Source: Acidimicrobiales bacterium
Lineage (GTDB): Bacteria; Actinomycetota; Acidimicrobiia; Acidimicrobiales; Iamiaceae
DNA: 37,543 nt
Assembly: GCA_020439505.1 (NCBI GenBank)
Contig: JAGQSO010000109.1
Location: 1-37,543 of the forward strand
Direction of reading: 5' to 3'
Below are positions 1-8,129 of the stretch, piece by piece. Position numbers and translations under genes: made by a program. Every line of letters begins with the position of its first letter. Position 1 is the first letter of the stretch. The notes below the pieces were generated by a model, which was not told where the DNA came from, made no database searches, and saw nothing but the letters and a program-made list of their open reading frames with translations.

Positions 1-2
1 GC

Positions 3-1370
3 GACGTCGCCACCGCCGGCTTCGAGGTCATCATCGGCGGCCTGGCGGCGTGGGTCGTCGACGCCGTGATCTGGGTCGTCGGCGGCGTCTTCAACTTCTT
101 CATCGACTCGACCGACCCGAACGTCCAAGCCGACTGGTTCATCACCGGCACCGGCCCCTATGCCACCACCGTCAGCATCGGCGCCACCCTGCTGTTGCTG
201 TTCGTCCTCGCCGGGATCGTCCAGGGCACCCTGAGCGGCGACGTCGGCGGGATGCTGCGCAGGATGGCGCTCGAGCTGCCGGTGTCGGTGCTCGGCATGG
301 TCGGCCTCGTGACCATCATCCAGGTGCTGATCCGGCTCACCGACGCGCTGTCGGGGCAGATCATCAGCAACTTCCAGGACGACATCTCCGACTTCACCGC
401 GGTCGTGCTCACCCTCAGCCACCTCTCGGGCGGCACGTCGACCGCGTTCGTGGTGTTCGTCCTCGGGCTCGTCGCCGTCCTGGCAGGGCTCGTTCTCGTC
501 GCGGTGCTCGTCGTCCGCTCCGCGCTCATCTACATCGTCGTCGCGCTCGCCCCGATCGTCTTCGCGACCCGTCTGTGGCCTGCCACCAAGGGAGCGAGCC
601 GCAAGCTGCTCGACCTGCTCGTCGCGCTGATCGTCTCCAAGCTCGTCATCGCCGTCGCGCTGTCGGTCGCCGCCGCGGCCGCGGTCGGTACCGGCTCGGG
701 TGGCGAGGTGACGTCGCTACCCGAGCCGGAGGTCTTCGCGGAAGATCCGGGCGGCAGCGTCACCCAAGCGGTGGGCATCCTCTTGACCGCCGCCGCAGCG
801 TTCGGCGTCGCCGCGTTCTCACCGCTGCTGGTGGCCCGGCTGTTGCCGATCACCGAAGCAGCCCTGGTCGCGCAGGGCGTCGCCGGATCGCCGGTCCGAG
901 CCGGACACCAGGGCCTGATGATGGCCAACACCCTCCAGATGGTCACCGGCCGTCGCTACAGCCAGCTCGCGAGCGGAAAGGCCGGGAGCGGCGAAGCCGG
1001 AGGCGCAGGAGCCGGACCGCAAGGAGGTGCCCCACCTCCGGGCACCGGCGCACCGGCGGCCGGTGGATCCAGCGGCGCAGGCGCTGGGGCGGCCGGTGCG
1101 GGAGCGGCCGCGACGGGAGTGGGTGTCGCGGTGGTCGCCGCAGCCAAGGCTGTCGAGACGACCAAGAAGGGCATCGACGCCGGCGCACGCGTCGCCGGAG
1201 AGACCGCCCGCGAAGCAACCGAGACCGCCGAGCCTGGCCGAGCGGCCCGCCCGGCGGGCAGCCGCCCGACCCCCGAACCGGCCCAGGCACCGGAGCGGCC
1301 ATCGGACTCATCGCGCCCAGCTGGCAGCTCCGACTCGCCACCACCCAAGGGGCCGCGCGATGTCACGTGA
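3..1370 (+). CDS. TrbL/VirB6-like conjugal transfer membrane protein (5' partial)
   Basis: The frame is open from the first bases of the window, so the true start probably lies upstream; the first internal start is GTG at 66. The protein has about five to six hydrophobic segments: around TVSIGATLLLLFVLAGIV, then LPVSVLGMVGLVTII, a long double segment near nucleotides 445-590, LLDLLVALIVSKLVIAVAL, and one near 760-860. A Gly/Ala/Pro-rich hydrophilic tail of about 130 residues follows and contains a KAVETTKKG stretch. Polytopic membrane proteins with a disordered tail directly before SCO6880-type and VirB4-type genes are typical TrbL/VirB6-like channel components of actinobacterial conjugative elements. 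The last 11 bases overlap the next gene, which suggests translational coupling. The family call rests on topology and neighbours, not on a diagnostic motif. Confidence 0.7.
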   Translation, partial: DVATAGFEVIIGGLAAWVVDAVIWVVGGVFNFFIDSTDPNVQADWFITGTGPYATTVSIGATLLLLFVLAGIVQGTLSGDVGGMLRRMALELPVSVLGMVGLVTIIQVLIRLTDALSGQIISNFQDDISDFTAVVLTLSHLSGGTSTAFVVFVLGLVAVLAGLVLVAVLVVRSALIYIVVALAPIVFATRLWPATKGASRKLLDLLVALIVSKLVIAVALSVAAAAAVGTGSGGEVTSLPEPEVFAEDPGGSVTQAVGILLTAAAAFGVAAFSPLLVARLLPITEAALVAQGVAGSPVRAGHQGLMMANTLQMVTGRRYSQLASGKAGSGEAGGAGAGPQGGAPPPGTGAPAAGGSSGAGAGAAGAGAAATGVGVAVVAAAKAVETTKKGIDAGARVAGETAREATETAEPGRAARPAGSRPTPEPAQAPERPSDSSRPAGSSDSPPPKGPRDVT

Positions 1371-2850
1371 ACGAGCAGACCGCTCCTACCGGCTCGAACC
1401 ACTCGACACGTCGGGGATCTTCCTGGGCCTCGGCCTGGTGCAGTGCATCCTGCTCGGCGGCGGCATCGCCCTCGCGGTCATCATCCTCAGCGCAGGCGCC
1501 CCGCTGCCGGTCGCAGCGGTCTCCGTCGTCGTCGGCGCCGCGGGCAGCTTCACCCGGATCGGCGGATACGCCACCTGGGAATGGGTACCCCTGCTCGCGG
1601 GCTGGACCTGGACGCGCCTGGGGCGCGGCCGACGCTGGACGGCTCCGCTCCCGCTGTGGACCGCAACCGAAGGCCCGGCACCGATGCCGCCGTGCCTCGA
1701 CGGGCTCGACATCGTGGGCATCGACTGGCACGCGGGTGCCGTCCTCGGCGCGGTCCGCGATCGGCACCGCCACACCCTTACCGCGGTGGTCCCCGCGTCG
1801 GGTCCGCAGTTCGTCGTCGAACCACGAGGCGAACAAGAGCGGCTGCTGGCCGGGTGGGGCGACCTGCTCGGCCAGTACGCCGTCGAACGCGGGGTCGTCT
1901 CCCACCTGTCCTGGTCCGACCTCGCCCAGCCCTCCGGCATGGCCGACCACATCGCCTGGCTCAGCTCCGACGAACGAGGCACCCCCAACAGCACCGCAGC
2001 CGCGTCGTACCGCGAGCTGCTCGAGGTGGGCACCGCGTCGGCCATCAACCACGAAGCCGTCGTCACGATCACCGTCGCCCGCGAACGTCTCTCCCGGCGC
2101 CGGGCCGGAAGGGGAGGTGTCGACGAACAGCTCCGCCGGGCGCTCGTCACGTCCGTCGAGGCGCTCCTGCGGGGCCTGCGCTCCGCGGACCTCGCCGCCT
2201 CCGGCCCGCTCGACCCGCCCGGGCTGCAACGCCTCGTCCGCTCCCGCATCGACCCCGTCGGCGAGAAGCCCCGTCCCCGCCGAGGACGCCTCGTCGAACG
2301 CCTCGCGCTCGTCCGCTCCGGCACGGCCGGACCGCTCGCGCTCGACACCGACTGGCGGCACCTCCGCGTCGACGGCGCGTTCCACCGCACCTGGTGGGTC
2401 GGCACCTGGCCCCGCCTCGCGGTGCCACCGGCGTGGCTGGAGCCGTTCCTCTCCGGCGGCGGCGTCACCCGGTCGATGACCGTCTACTTCCAACCCGTCT
2501 CCACCCACCAGTCCCGGCGACGCATCGAACGCGACCTCGTCAAGCTCGAATCCGACGCCGTCACCAAAGAAGAGAAGGGACGGCGCATCGACGCCCGCCA
2601 CCGGCGCGCCACCCAAGCGCTCCTCGACCGGGAAGAGGAGCTCGTCGCCGGCTACCCCGAGATGGGCTACGCCGGGCTCGTCACCGTCTCGGCCCGAACG
2701 CTCGACGACCTCGACGAGCACTCCGAGATCATCGAGCAACTCGCCCGCGAGAACGGCATGGACCTGCGCGTCCTCGACGCCCGCCAAGACCTCGGCTGGG
2801 CCGCCGCGCTCCCACTCGGCCTCGCCCCCTCGACCCTCCTCGCGTCATGA
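1360..2850 (+). CDS. SCO6880-type conjugation protein (PrgI-like membrane region plus VirB4-N-like domain)
   Basis: This 496-residue protein starts at ATG 1360, inside the end of the previous gene. Residues about 18-65 form two membrane helices (GIFLGLGLVQCILLGGGIAL and a second near PVAAVSVVVGAAG), followed by a tryptophan-rich juxtamembrane stretch (WEWVPLLAGWTW). The soluble remainder ends in a charged helical region and a VSARTLDDLDEHSEIIEQLA segment that resembles the region before the ATPase core of VirB4 proteins. It has no Walker motifs. The next gene, overlapped by ATGA, supplies the ATPase core. My reading, which is inference, is that the PrgI/VirB3-like and VirB4 N-terminal parts are fused here and the ATPase is a separate chain. 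It would sit at the inner membrane base of the transfer machine. Confidence 0.75.
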   Translation: MSRERADRSYRLEPLDTSGIFLGLGLVQCILLGGGIALAVIILSAGAPLPVAAVSVVVGAAGSFTRIGGYATWEWVPLLAGWTWTRLGRGRRWTAPLPLWTATEGPAPMPPCLDGLDIVGIDWHAGAVLGAVRDRHRHTLTAVVPASGPQFVVEPRGEQERLLAGWGDLLGQYAVERGVVSHLSWSDLAQPSGMADHIAWLSSDERGTPNSTAAASYRELLEVGTASAINHEAVVTITVARERLSRRRAGRGGVDEQLRRALVTSVEALLRGLRSADLAASGPLDPPGLQRLVRSRIDPVGEKPRPRRGRLVERLALVRSGTAGPLALDTDWRHLRVDGAFHRTWWVGTWPRLAVPPAWLEPFLSGGGVTRSMTVYFQPVSTHQSRRRIERDLVKLESDAVTKEEKGRRIDARHRRATQALLDREEELVAGYPEMGYAGLVTVSARTLDDLDEHSEIIEQLARENGMDLRVLDARQDLGWAAALPLGLAPSTLLAS

Positions 2851-4154
2851 CCCGGCCGTCGCTGCGCCTCCGCTACCACCAGGGCACCACCGCGCACGTG
2901 TCGAGCATCTACCCGTTCTCGGTCCAAGGCTCCTTCGGTCACCGAGGCACCTACGTCGGCCTCGACCTTCTCGCCGGAGGCGGCGAGTTCTGCTGGGACC
3001 CCTTCGAGGCCTACGCCGCCGGACTCGTCACCAACCCCAACGGCTGGATCCTCGGCGAACCCGGCAACGGCAAGTCAGCACTCGTCAAGTGCCTCCTGTG
3101 GCGCCAAGCCGCCATCTACGGCACCGGCCCCGGTGGACGGTGGACCGCGATCGCCGACCCCAAAGGCGAGTACGCCACCCTCGCCGAACACCTCGGGCTC
3201 ACCGTCGTGAAGCTCAGCCCCGGCGGTACCGCCACCATCAACCCCCTCGCCCCCGGACCCGCCGCCGACCACGAACCCGCCGACAAGCAGATCCTCCGCC
3301 GCGCCGAGATGTGCACCGCGCTGGTCGGCACCGTGCTCGAACGCAGCCTCACCCAGCTCGAAGACGCCGTGGTGTTCGCCGCGGTCGACCAGCTCACCAC
3401 AGCGCCGCTCGACGAGCCCACGCTCACCGATGTCGCCCGGCTGGTCGCCAACCCGACCGAAGCGATGACCGAACGGCTCCGCAGCACCGACCGCGACCTC
3501 GCCGCGGACACGGCAACGGTCGCGTACGCCCTCGACAAGCTCCTCTCCCGATCGCTGCGCGGCATGTTCGACGGCACCTCCACCGTCCCGCTGCGATGGG
3601 ACGGACCCGGCGTCGTGCTCGACCTCTCCGCCGTGCCCTTGGACTCCGACGCGCTGCCGCTCGTCATGGTCGCCGCCGCAGGCTGGTTCCAACAGCTCAT
3701 GGCCTGCCCCGGCCCCCAGCGCGTCCAGATCCTCGACGAAGCCTGGGCGCTGCTCGGCAACCGCCACACCGCCGGCTACCTCCAGACGAGCTTCAAGCTC
3801 GGCCGCACCTACGGCGTCGCCAACCTCTGCATCACCCACCGCGCCTCTGACCTCGTCGCACAAGCCGACGACGGCACCGCGACCAGCAAGATCGCGGCCG
3901 GGCTCCTCGCGGACTCGGCCACCAAGATCATCCTCCGCCAGGCCCCCGACCAGCTCGACGCGGCGGTTGCACACTTCGGGCTCACCGGACCCGAAGCGTC
4001 CATCGTCGGCCAGCTCACCCGAGGCCGCGCCCTGTGGAAGCTCGGCGGCCGCACCGCGGTGGTCCAACACGTCCTCGGCCCTGGCGAACAGCCCATCGTC
4101 GACACCGACGCCCGCATGCACGGAACACCGACCGAGCGGACCGAGGCGGCATGA
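2847..4154 (+). CDS. VirB4-type conjugation ATPase
   Basis: This 435-residue P-loop ATPase would energise assembly of, or transfer through, the conjugation apparatus. Walker A is GEPGNGKSALVK at about residues 70-81 and Walker B is VQILDEAWALL at about residue 292. The following ITHRASDL segment and the GRALWKLGGR region match the VirB4/TraC-like HerA-FtsK branch. It is shorter than a usual VirB4 (about 600-800 residues) because the N-terminal domain appears to be on the upstream gene. ATG 2847 overlaps the upstream TGA by four bases (ATGA), a strong sign of coupled translation, and the next gene starts 3 bases after the stop. The ATPase call is firm; its exact place in the secretion complex is inferred from neighbours. 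Confidence 0.88.
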   Translation: MTRPSLRLRYHQGTTAHVSSIYPFSVQGSFGHRGTYVGLDLLAGGGEFCWDPFEAYAAGLVTNPNGWILGEPGNGKSALVKCLLWRQAAIYGTGPGGRWTAIADPKGEYATLAEHLGLTVVKLSPGGTATINPLAPGPAADHEPADKQILRRAEMCTALVGTVLERSLTQLEDAVVFAAVDQLTTAPLDEPTLTDVARLVANPTEAMTERLRSTDRDLAADTATVAYALDKLLSRSLRGMFDGTSTVPLRWDGPGVVLDLSAVPLDSDALPLVMVAAAGWFQQLMACPGPQRVQILDEAWALLGNRHTAGYLQTSFKLGRTYGVANLCITHRASDLVAQADDGTATSKIAAGLLADSATKIILRQAPDQLDAAVAHFGLTGPEASIVGQLTRGRALWKLGGRTAVVQHVLGPGEQPIVDTDARMHGTPTERTEAA

Positions 4155-4157
4155 GCC

Positions 4158-5228
4158 ATGTACGACCGCGACGCACTCCTGGCCGCCGTCGACCTCCGGG
4201 CACTCGCCGACGACCTCCTTGGTCATCGGTCTGGCACCGGTCGATCCCCGATGTGGCCGTGCCCGAACGATCAGCACGCCCAGAGCGGACGCACTCCGCC
4301 CGTCAGCATCTTCACCAGCCGCCGCGGCGAGCAACGGTGGCGCTGCCACGGTTGCGGTGACGGCGGAACGGCAATCGACCTCGTCCTCGCGGCCAGGGGC
4401 GGCACGCCACGCGACGCCATGACCTGCCTCGCGGAGCGCGCCGGGCACCGTGAACAACCCGACGACTGGCACCCCACCCCACGACCCGCGCCACCGCGGA
4501 CGCTGCCCCCGGCCGGGTGCCGCGACCCCGAAGGACTCGACTGCTACGTCGACGAGTGCGCCGAGCGACTCTGGACACCAGAAGGTCGCGGGTGGCGGCG
4601 GTGGCTGACCAACGTCCGCGGGCTACCGCCCGACGTGCTCGTCGAGAACCGAGTCGGCGCGGACCTCGGCCCCCGAACCCAACCTCGGCCCGACGGCATG
4701 CCTCGCGCCGCAGGCATCGTTCTCCCCGCGATCGAGAACGGCCACGCCGTCTACGCCCAGATCCGGGTCCCGCACCCGAACCCCGATCGGCCTCGCTACC
4801 TCAACCCGACATCGGACCTCGCCACCAACCCCCGCGTCTCCCGAGCCCGGCCGGTCGAGACACGCCATCGCGAGGTCGTCGTGACCGAGGGAGCCATCGA
4901 CGCCCTGTCGGCCGCGTCCGCCGGCTACCGGGCGGTCGCCGTGCTCAGCGCGACCTACGGCGACGAAGCCGTCGCCGCGTCTCTCGCCAAGCTGCCGCAC
5001 CCACTCGTCATCGCGTTCGACCCCGACGACGCAGGCCGTGCCGGAGCACACCGCTTGGCGTCACTGCTCGAGGCCCGCCAGCATCCCCCCGTCGTCGTCG
5101 ACCTGGAACACGGCGACCTCAATGACAGCATGAGGCGCGCCGACGATTGGCCCGACCAGATGGCGCGAACCGTCGCTCACGCAATCGAACACAGCGGAGT
5201 CTCCACCGGCGTGAGCGTGAGCCGATGA
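4158..5228 (+). CDS. CHC2 zinc-finger / Toprim primase-like protein
   Basis: This 356-residue protein combines an N-terminal CHC2-type zinc ribbon (C35, H40, C63, C66 in CPNDQH...RCHGCGDGG) with a Toprim domain. The Toprim acidic residues are visible in VVVTEGAIDAL (about residue 242) and IAFDPDDAG (about residue 286). Both are hallmarks of DnaG-type primases and of primase-like proteins on plasmids and ICEs. No helicase domain and no recognisable DnaB-interacting C-terminus is present. It probably primes complementary-strand synthesis on transferred single-stranded DNA, or acts in element replication; this is inferred from family and context. It starts 3 bases after the ATPase gene, and its TGA at 5226-5228 directly touches the stop codon of the opposing gene. 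Confidence 0.85.
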   Translation: MYDRDALLAAVDLRALADDLLGHRSGTGRSPMWPCPNDQHAQSGRTPPVSIFTSRRGEQRWRCHGCGDGGTAIDLVLAARGGTPRDAMTCLAERAGHREQPDDWHPTPRPAPPRTLPPAGCRDPEGLDCYVDECAERLWTPEGRGWRRWLTNVRGLPPDVLVENRVGADLGPRTQPRPDGMPRAAGIVLPAIENGHAVYAQIRVPHPNPDRPRYLNPTSDLATNPRVSRARPVETRHREVVVTEGAIDALSAASAGYRAVAVLSATYGDEAVAASLAKLPHPLVIAFDPDDAGRAGAHRLASLLEARQHPPVVVDLEHGDLNDSMRRADDWPDQMARTVAHAIEHSGVSTGVSVSR

Positions 5229-5810
5229 TCAGACACCGAGCGGAGCGGCGAGGACATCGGCCACCGCGTCGACGCCACGATCACCAGCCAGGACCGTGGT
5301 CACGATCACCGTCAGGTAGGGCACCCACGGCCCAGCCAGGCAATAGGGAGGGTCGCTCTCGAAGGTCATGTCGAGCCGATCCACCGCGAGGTCCGGGCGG
5401 AACTCGCGGATCACGCCGTACCAGACCGACGCCCACGCGCCCTTGTGCCACACCAGCAACCGCCGGTCGGTCACGAGGACACGCAACGCACCCAACGGCC
5501 GCCACTGCGGCGCCGCCAACGCCTCGGCTTCGTGGCGCGCCCGGCGACGAGCCACCGCGCTTCCCGCAGCGGTGAGTCCGAACATGAGCGGCCCGCCGAT
5601 CGCGACGACGCGCGGCGCGACATACGTGATGTCTGCCTCGTGGGACCGCCAACCCTCAGCGGGAAGGTCGGCATGGAGCACCTCGCCCGCATCCAGCAAT
5701 ACCGGGCTCGCGATGCACGGCAACTCCCCACCGGCAGCGATGTGCTCCGCCAGGGCGGCCGCGGCGCCCCGCTCGCTGCCGACGTCGCCGCGACTCCACG
5801 TCGCATCCAT
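5229..5810 (-). CDS. hypothetical protein, only minus-strand gene in the conjugation block
   Basis: I do not recognise a family for this 193-residue protein. It is acidic and has no clear membrane helix. It has two recognisable stretches: an N-terminal half with GEVLHADLPAEGW and VAIGGPLMFGLTAAGSAVARRRARHEAEAL, and a C-terminal half with VLVTDRRLLVWHKGAWASVWYG followed by DRLDMTFESDPPYCLAGPW. The second stretch, where a beta strand ending in TDRRLLV precedes aromatic strands, resembles bacterial PH-like or short-chain lipid-binding folds, but I would not assign a function. Codon usage is strongly GC3-rich in this frame. The gene converges on the primase-like gene, with the two stop codons abutting at 5228/5229, and diverges from the coupling-protein gene, leaving about 100 bases for opposing promoters. 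Confidence 0.7.
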   Translation of the reverse strand: MDATWSRGDVGSERGAAAALAEHIAAGGELPCIASPVLLDAGEVLHADLPAEGWRSHEADITYVAPRVVAIGGPLMFGLTAAGSAVARRRARHEAEALAAPQWRPLGALRVLVTDRRLLVWHKGAWASVWYGVIREFRPDLAVDRLDMTFESDPPYCLAGPWVPYLTVIVTTVLAGDRGVDAVADVLAAPLGV

Positions 5811-5914
5811 GCCGACAGCCTACGCCTGCTCGACGACGTCTGGACGGAGCCGGAAGCGAACCGTGGCACCGGCTTGAACCGGCCCGCGAAGTTTTGGCTC
5901 GCCAAGGGGCCTAC

Positions 5915-7759
5915 ATGGGTATGGAACGCGAAGGCATTGGCGGCTTCGAGTTGCTCATCATCGTCGTCGCTGGCATCGGGCTGGCGCTGGTCGGCGCGGT
6001 GTGGGCGGGAGCTCGGTTGGCGCTGGCCGTGTCGGGAGGCGGCGGGCACCTCCCCTTCGCTGCCGCGGCAGATGCTGCGGTGCGGCTCCCGGCCAACCTG
6101 AGCACGCCCGCCGAGGCGTGGGCCGAGCCCTACTCCGAGGCGCTTCCGGGTGCGCCCCTCTACTGGCTCTGCACCGTCCTCGCCGCCTTCGCCGTCGGCG
6201 GCACGGTTGCGCTGGTCGTGCGGTGGTTGACCCGGTCGAAGGTGGGGACCGCCAAGCGCCGCCCGCTCGGTGTCGACGGGAGGACGCGGTTCGCGAAGCG
6301 GCGAGACCTCGACCCTCTGCTGGTGTCGGGTCCCACGCCAGGGCGACTGATCCTCGCTCGCTACGGCCGACGTCTGGTCGCCACCGAGTCCCCGCCACCT
6401 CGCGTCGAGGGCCGGGCAGATCGGGCGGCGCGTCGCTCGCGCCGAGGGGATCGCGGCGCGGTAGCGCTGGTCGGACCGTCGAGGTCCGGCAAGACCACCG
6501 CCGCGGTGGCGGGCATCCTCGAGTGGGACGGCCCGTGCGTGTTGTCCTCGGTCAAGGCCGACCTGCTGGGCACGACCCAGGGGTGGCGCTCGACCCTCGG
6601 TGACGTCCGCGTCTACGACCCGACGTCCTCGACGACACCGAAGGGCACCTCGGCCCTGTGGTCACCGTTGCAGCAGGCCGGAACCGTGGCGGGAGCGCAG
6701 CGGGCAGCGAGGGCGCTGTGCGACGCCGCACCACGAGGCGGGGTCGAGGGCGGCATGGACTTCTGGCTGGCCCAAGCCGAGATCCTGCTGTCAGGCCTCA
6801 TGTTCGTCGCCCACAACGCCCACCGAGACATGGACGCGGTCTGCGAGTGGGTGCTCACCCAGGACCGACCTGGCGAACTCGGCCCCGGCGATGTCCGCAC
6901 TGCGCTCGACTCGTTGAACCTCTCGAACAACGCAGCGGTCTCGCGTGGCGCGATCGAGGTCGCCAAGGGCCTGGTGTCGGTGTGGGAGATGGAGGAGCGG
7001 ACCCGCTCGTCCATCTACGCGACAGCACAGACGGTGATCTGGCCGTGGACCGATCCGGGCGTCGCCGCGTCCGCCCGGTCACCCAAGGGCAAGAAGAGCC
7101 GCGGCCAGTCCGTCGGGGTCGACCTGCCGTGGCTGTTGTCAGGAGCGAACACCGTCTACCTATGCTCGCCGATCGAGGACCAGCGACGGTTGGCCCCGGC
7201 GTTCGGCGGCCTTCTGAACGACCTGATCAACCAGGCGTACCGGCACGTCGCCGCGACCGGCAAGCCCCTCGACCCGCCGCTGCTCGTGGTGATCGACGAG
7301 GCCGGGAACACCCCGCTGCGCTCGTTGCCCGAGTACGCCTCGACCCTCGCCGGGCTCGGCGTGCTGCTGGTGACGATCTGGCAGTCGCTCGCGCAGCTCG
7401 AGGTCGCCTACGGCAAGGCGTCCGACACGATCCTCACCAACCACCTGACCAAGGTGTTCTACGCGGGCCTGTCTGACCCGGCGTCGATCCAGTACGTCGA
7501 TCGAGTGCTCGGCGAGGCCGAGGTCGACACCCGCTCGCACTCGGCTGCCGAGCGGCTCAACGGCGGCTCGGACCAGTTCTCGACCACCCGCGTGCCGCTG
7601 GCCCCGGCCCACGTGCTGCGCCAGATGCGTCCCGGTGACGCGCTCTTGGTGCACGGCACCCTGCCGCCGGCGCACGTCCGCACGAGGCCCTTCTACCGCA
7701 GCGCGCATCTGGCCAAGCGCGCCGCGACGGAGGTCGGCGACCAGGAGCAGGTGGCATGA
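5915..7759 (+). CDS. VirD4/TraG-type coupling protein (T4CP)
   Basis: This protein of about 614 residues would link the relaxosome to the transfer channel and pump DNA. Two N-terminal membrane helices (GFELLIIVVAGIGLALVGAV and a second near LYWLCTVLAAFAVGGTVALV) precede the motor domain. Walker A is GPSRSGKTTA at about residue 187 and Walker B is LLVVIDEAGN at about residue 455. The intervening FWLAQAEILLSGLMF and the later LLVTIWQSLAQLEVAYG are typical of VirD4/TraG proteins. I chose ATG 5915 because AAGGGG lies five bases upstream; the frame opens at TTG 5894, and ATG 5921 is also possible. The stop overlaps the next gene by four bases (ATGA at 7756). Confidence 0.9.
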   Translation: MGMEREGIGGFELLIIVVAGIGLALVGAVWAGARLALAVSGGGGHLPFAAAADAAVRLPANLSTPAEAWAEPYSEALPGAPLYWLCTVLAAFAVGGTVALVVRWLTRSKVGTAKRRPLGVDGRTRFAKRRDLDPLLVSGPTPGRLILARYGRRLVATESPPPRVEGRADRAARRSRRGDRGAVALVGPSRSGKTTAAVAGILEWDGPCVLSSVKADLLGTTQGWRSTLGDVRVYDPTSSTTPKGTSALWSPLQQAGTVAGAQRAARALCDAAPRGGVEGGMDFWLAQAEILLSGLMFVAHNAHRDMDAVCEWVLTQDRPGELGPGDVRTALDSLNLSNNAAVSRGAIEVAKGLVSVWEMEERTRSSIYATAQTVIWPWTDPGVAASARSPKGKKSRGQSVGVDLPWLLSGANTVYLCSPIEDQRRLAPAFGGLLNDLINQAYRHVAATGKPLDPPLLVVIDEAGNTPLRSLPEYASTLAGLGVLLVTIWQSLAQLEVAYGKASDTILTNHLTKVFYAGLSDPASIQYVDRVLGEAEVDTRSHSAAERLNGGSDQFSTTRVPLAPAHVLRQMRPGDALLVHGTLPPAHVRTRPFYRSAHLAKRAATEVGDQEQVA

Positions 7760-8079
7760 AGCCGTTCCTCCGGGCTACCGACCGCGGACGGCTCGCGCCG
7801 GTGGGATGGATCTCGGAGCCAGCAGGTACCTGGGCGGGACGCCAGGTCGAGGTCGTCTTCGATCCACGCCAACACCAGATCGTGATGGTCCGCAACGAAC
7901 CGGGCGACACGACCCGCGCCGTGCTGGCAGGCGAGGGGTTCCGTCGCCTGGCGGTCGACGGTCAGCAGGAGATGTGGGTGCGCAACCGCGCCGCCGTGGC
8001 CGCGCAGCAACCACCGGACCGCGCGAAGTCGATCGACGCGACGCCCAAGCCCGCCCAGATCCAGGGCCGTGGCCTCTGA
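7756..8079 (+). CDS. small conserved-looking hypothetical protein of the conjugation operon
   Basis: I do not recognise this 107-residue protein. It reads as a compact soluble domain (VGWISEPAGTWAGRQVEVVFDPRQH, IVMVRNEPGDTTRAVLAGEGF) followed by a short charged, Pro/Ala-rich tail. It starts at ATG 7756 within the coupling-protein stop (ATGA), so it is almost certainly translated with it. Its own TGA at 8077-8079 overlaps a further ATG in the pattern TGATG. It has no signal peptide or membrane segment. Its position directly after VirD4 suggests an accessory role in DNA transfer, but that is guilt by association only. Confidence 0.7.
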   Translation: MKPFLRATDRGRLAPVGWISEPAGTWAGRQVEVVFDPRQHQIVMVRNEPGDTTRAVLAGEGFRRLAVDGQQEMWVRNRAAVAAQQPPDRAKSIDATPKPAQIQGRGL

Positions 8080-8129
8080 TGCGCTCACCGGCGGTGCTCG
8101 ATGAGCGGGAGATGGCGGGGGTAGCGTAA
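8079..8129 (+). other. 16-codon mini-ORF bridging two genes by stop-start overlaps
   Basis: ATG 8079 overlaps the preceding stop as TGATG. The frame encodes 16 residues (MRSPAVLDEREMAGVA) and ends in TAA at 8127-8129, which itself overlaps the next ATG as TAATG. It could act as a translational relay that passes ribosomes from the small hypothetical gene to the long downstream frame, with the GGCGGGGG stretch inside it acting as the Shine-Dalgarno for 8129. It may equally be accidental; no product function is claimed. Confidence 0.35.

Noticed and set aside
1027-1359. Upstream extension of the SCO6880-type frame
   Set aside because: This stretch is an out-of-frame, Arg/Pro-rich reading of the preceding gene's tail; ATG 1360 gives a natural N-terminus.
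1363-2787. A 474-residue minus-strand open frame
   Set aside because: It is antisense to the SCO6880-type gene and its composition is that of a GC-rich shadow.
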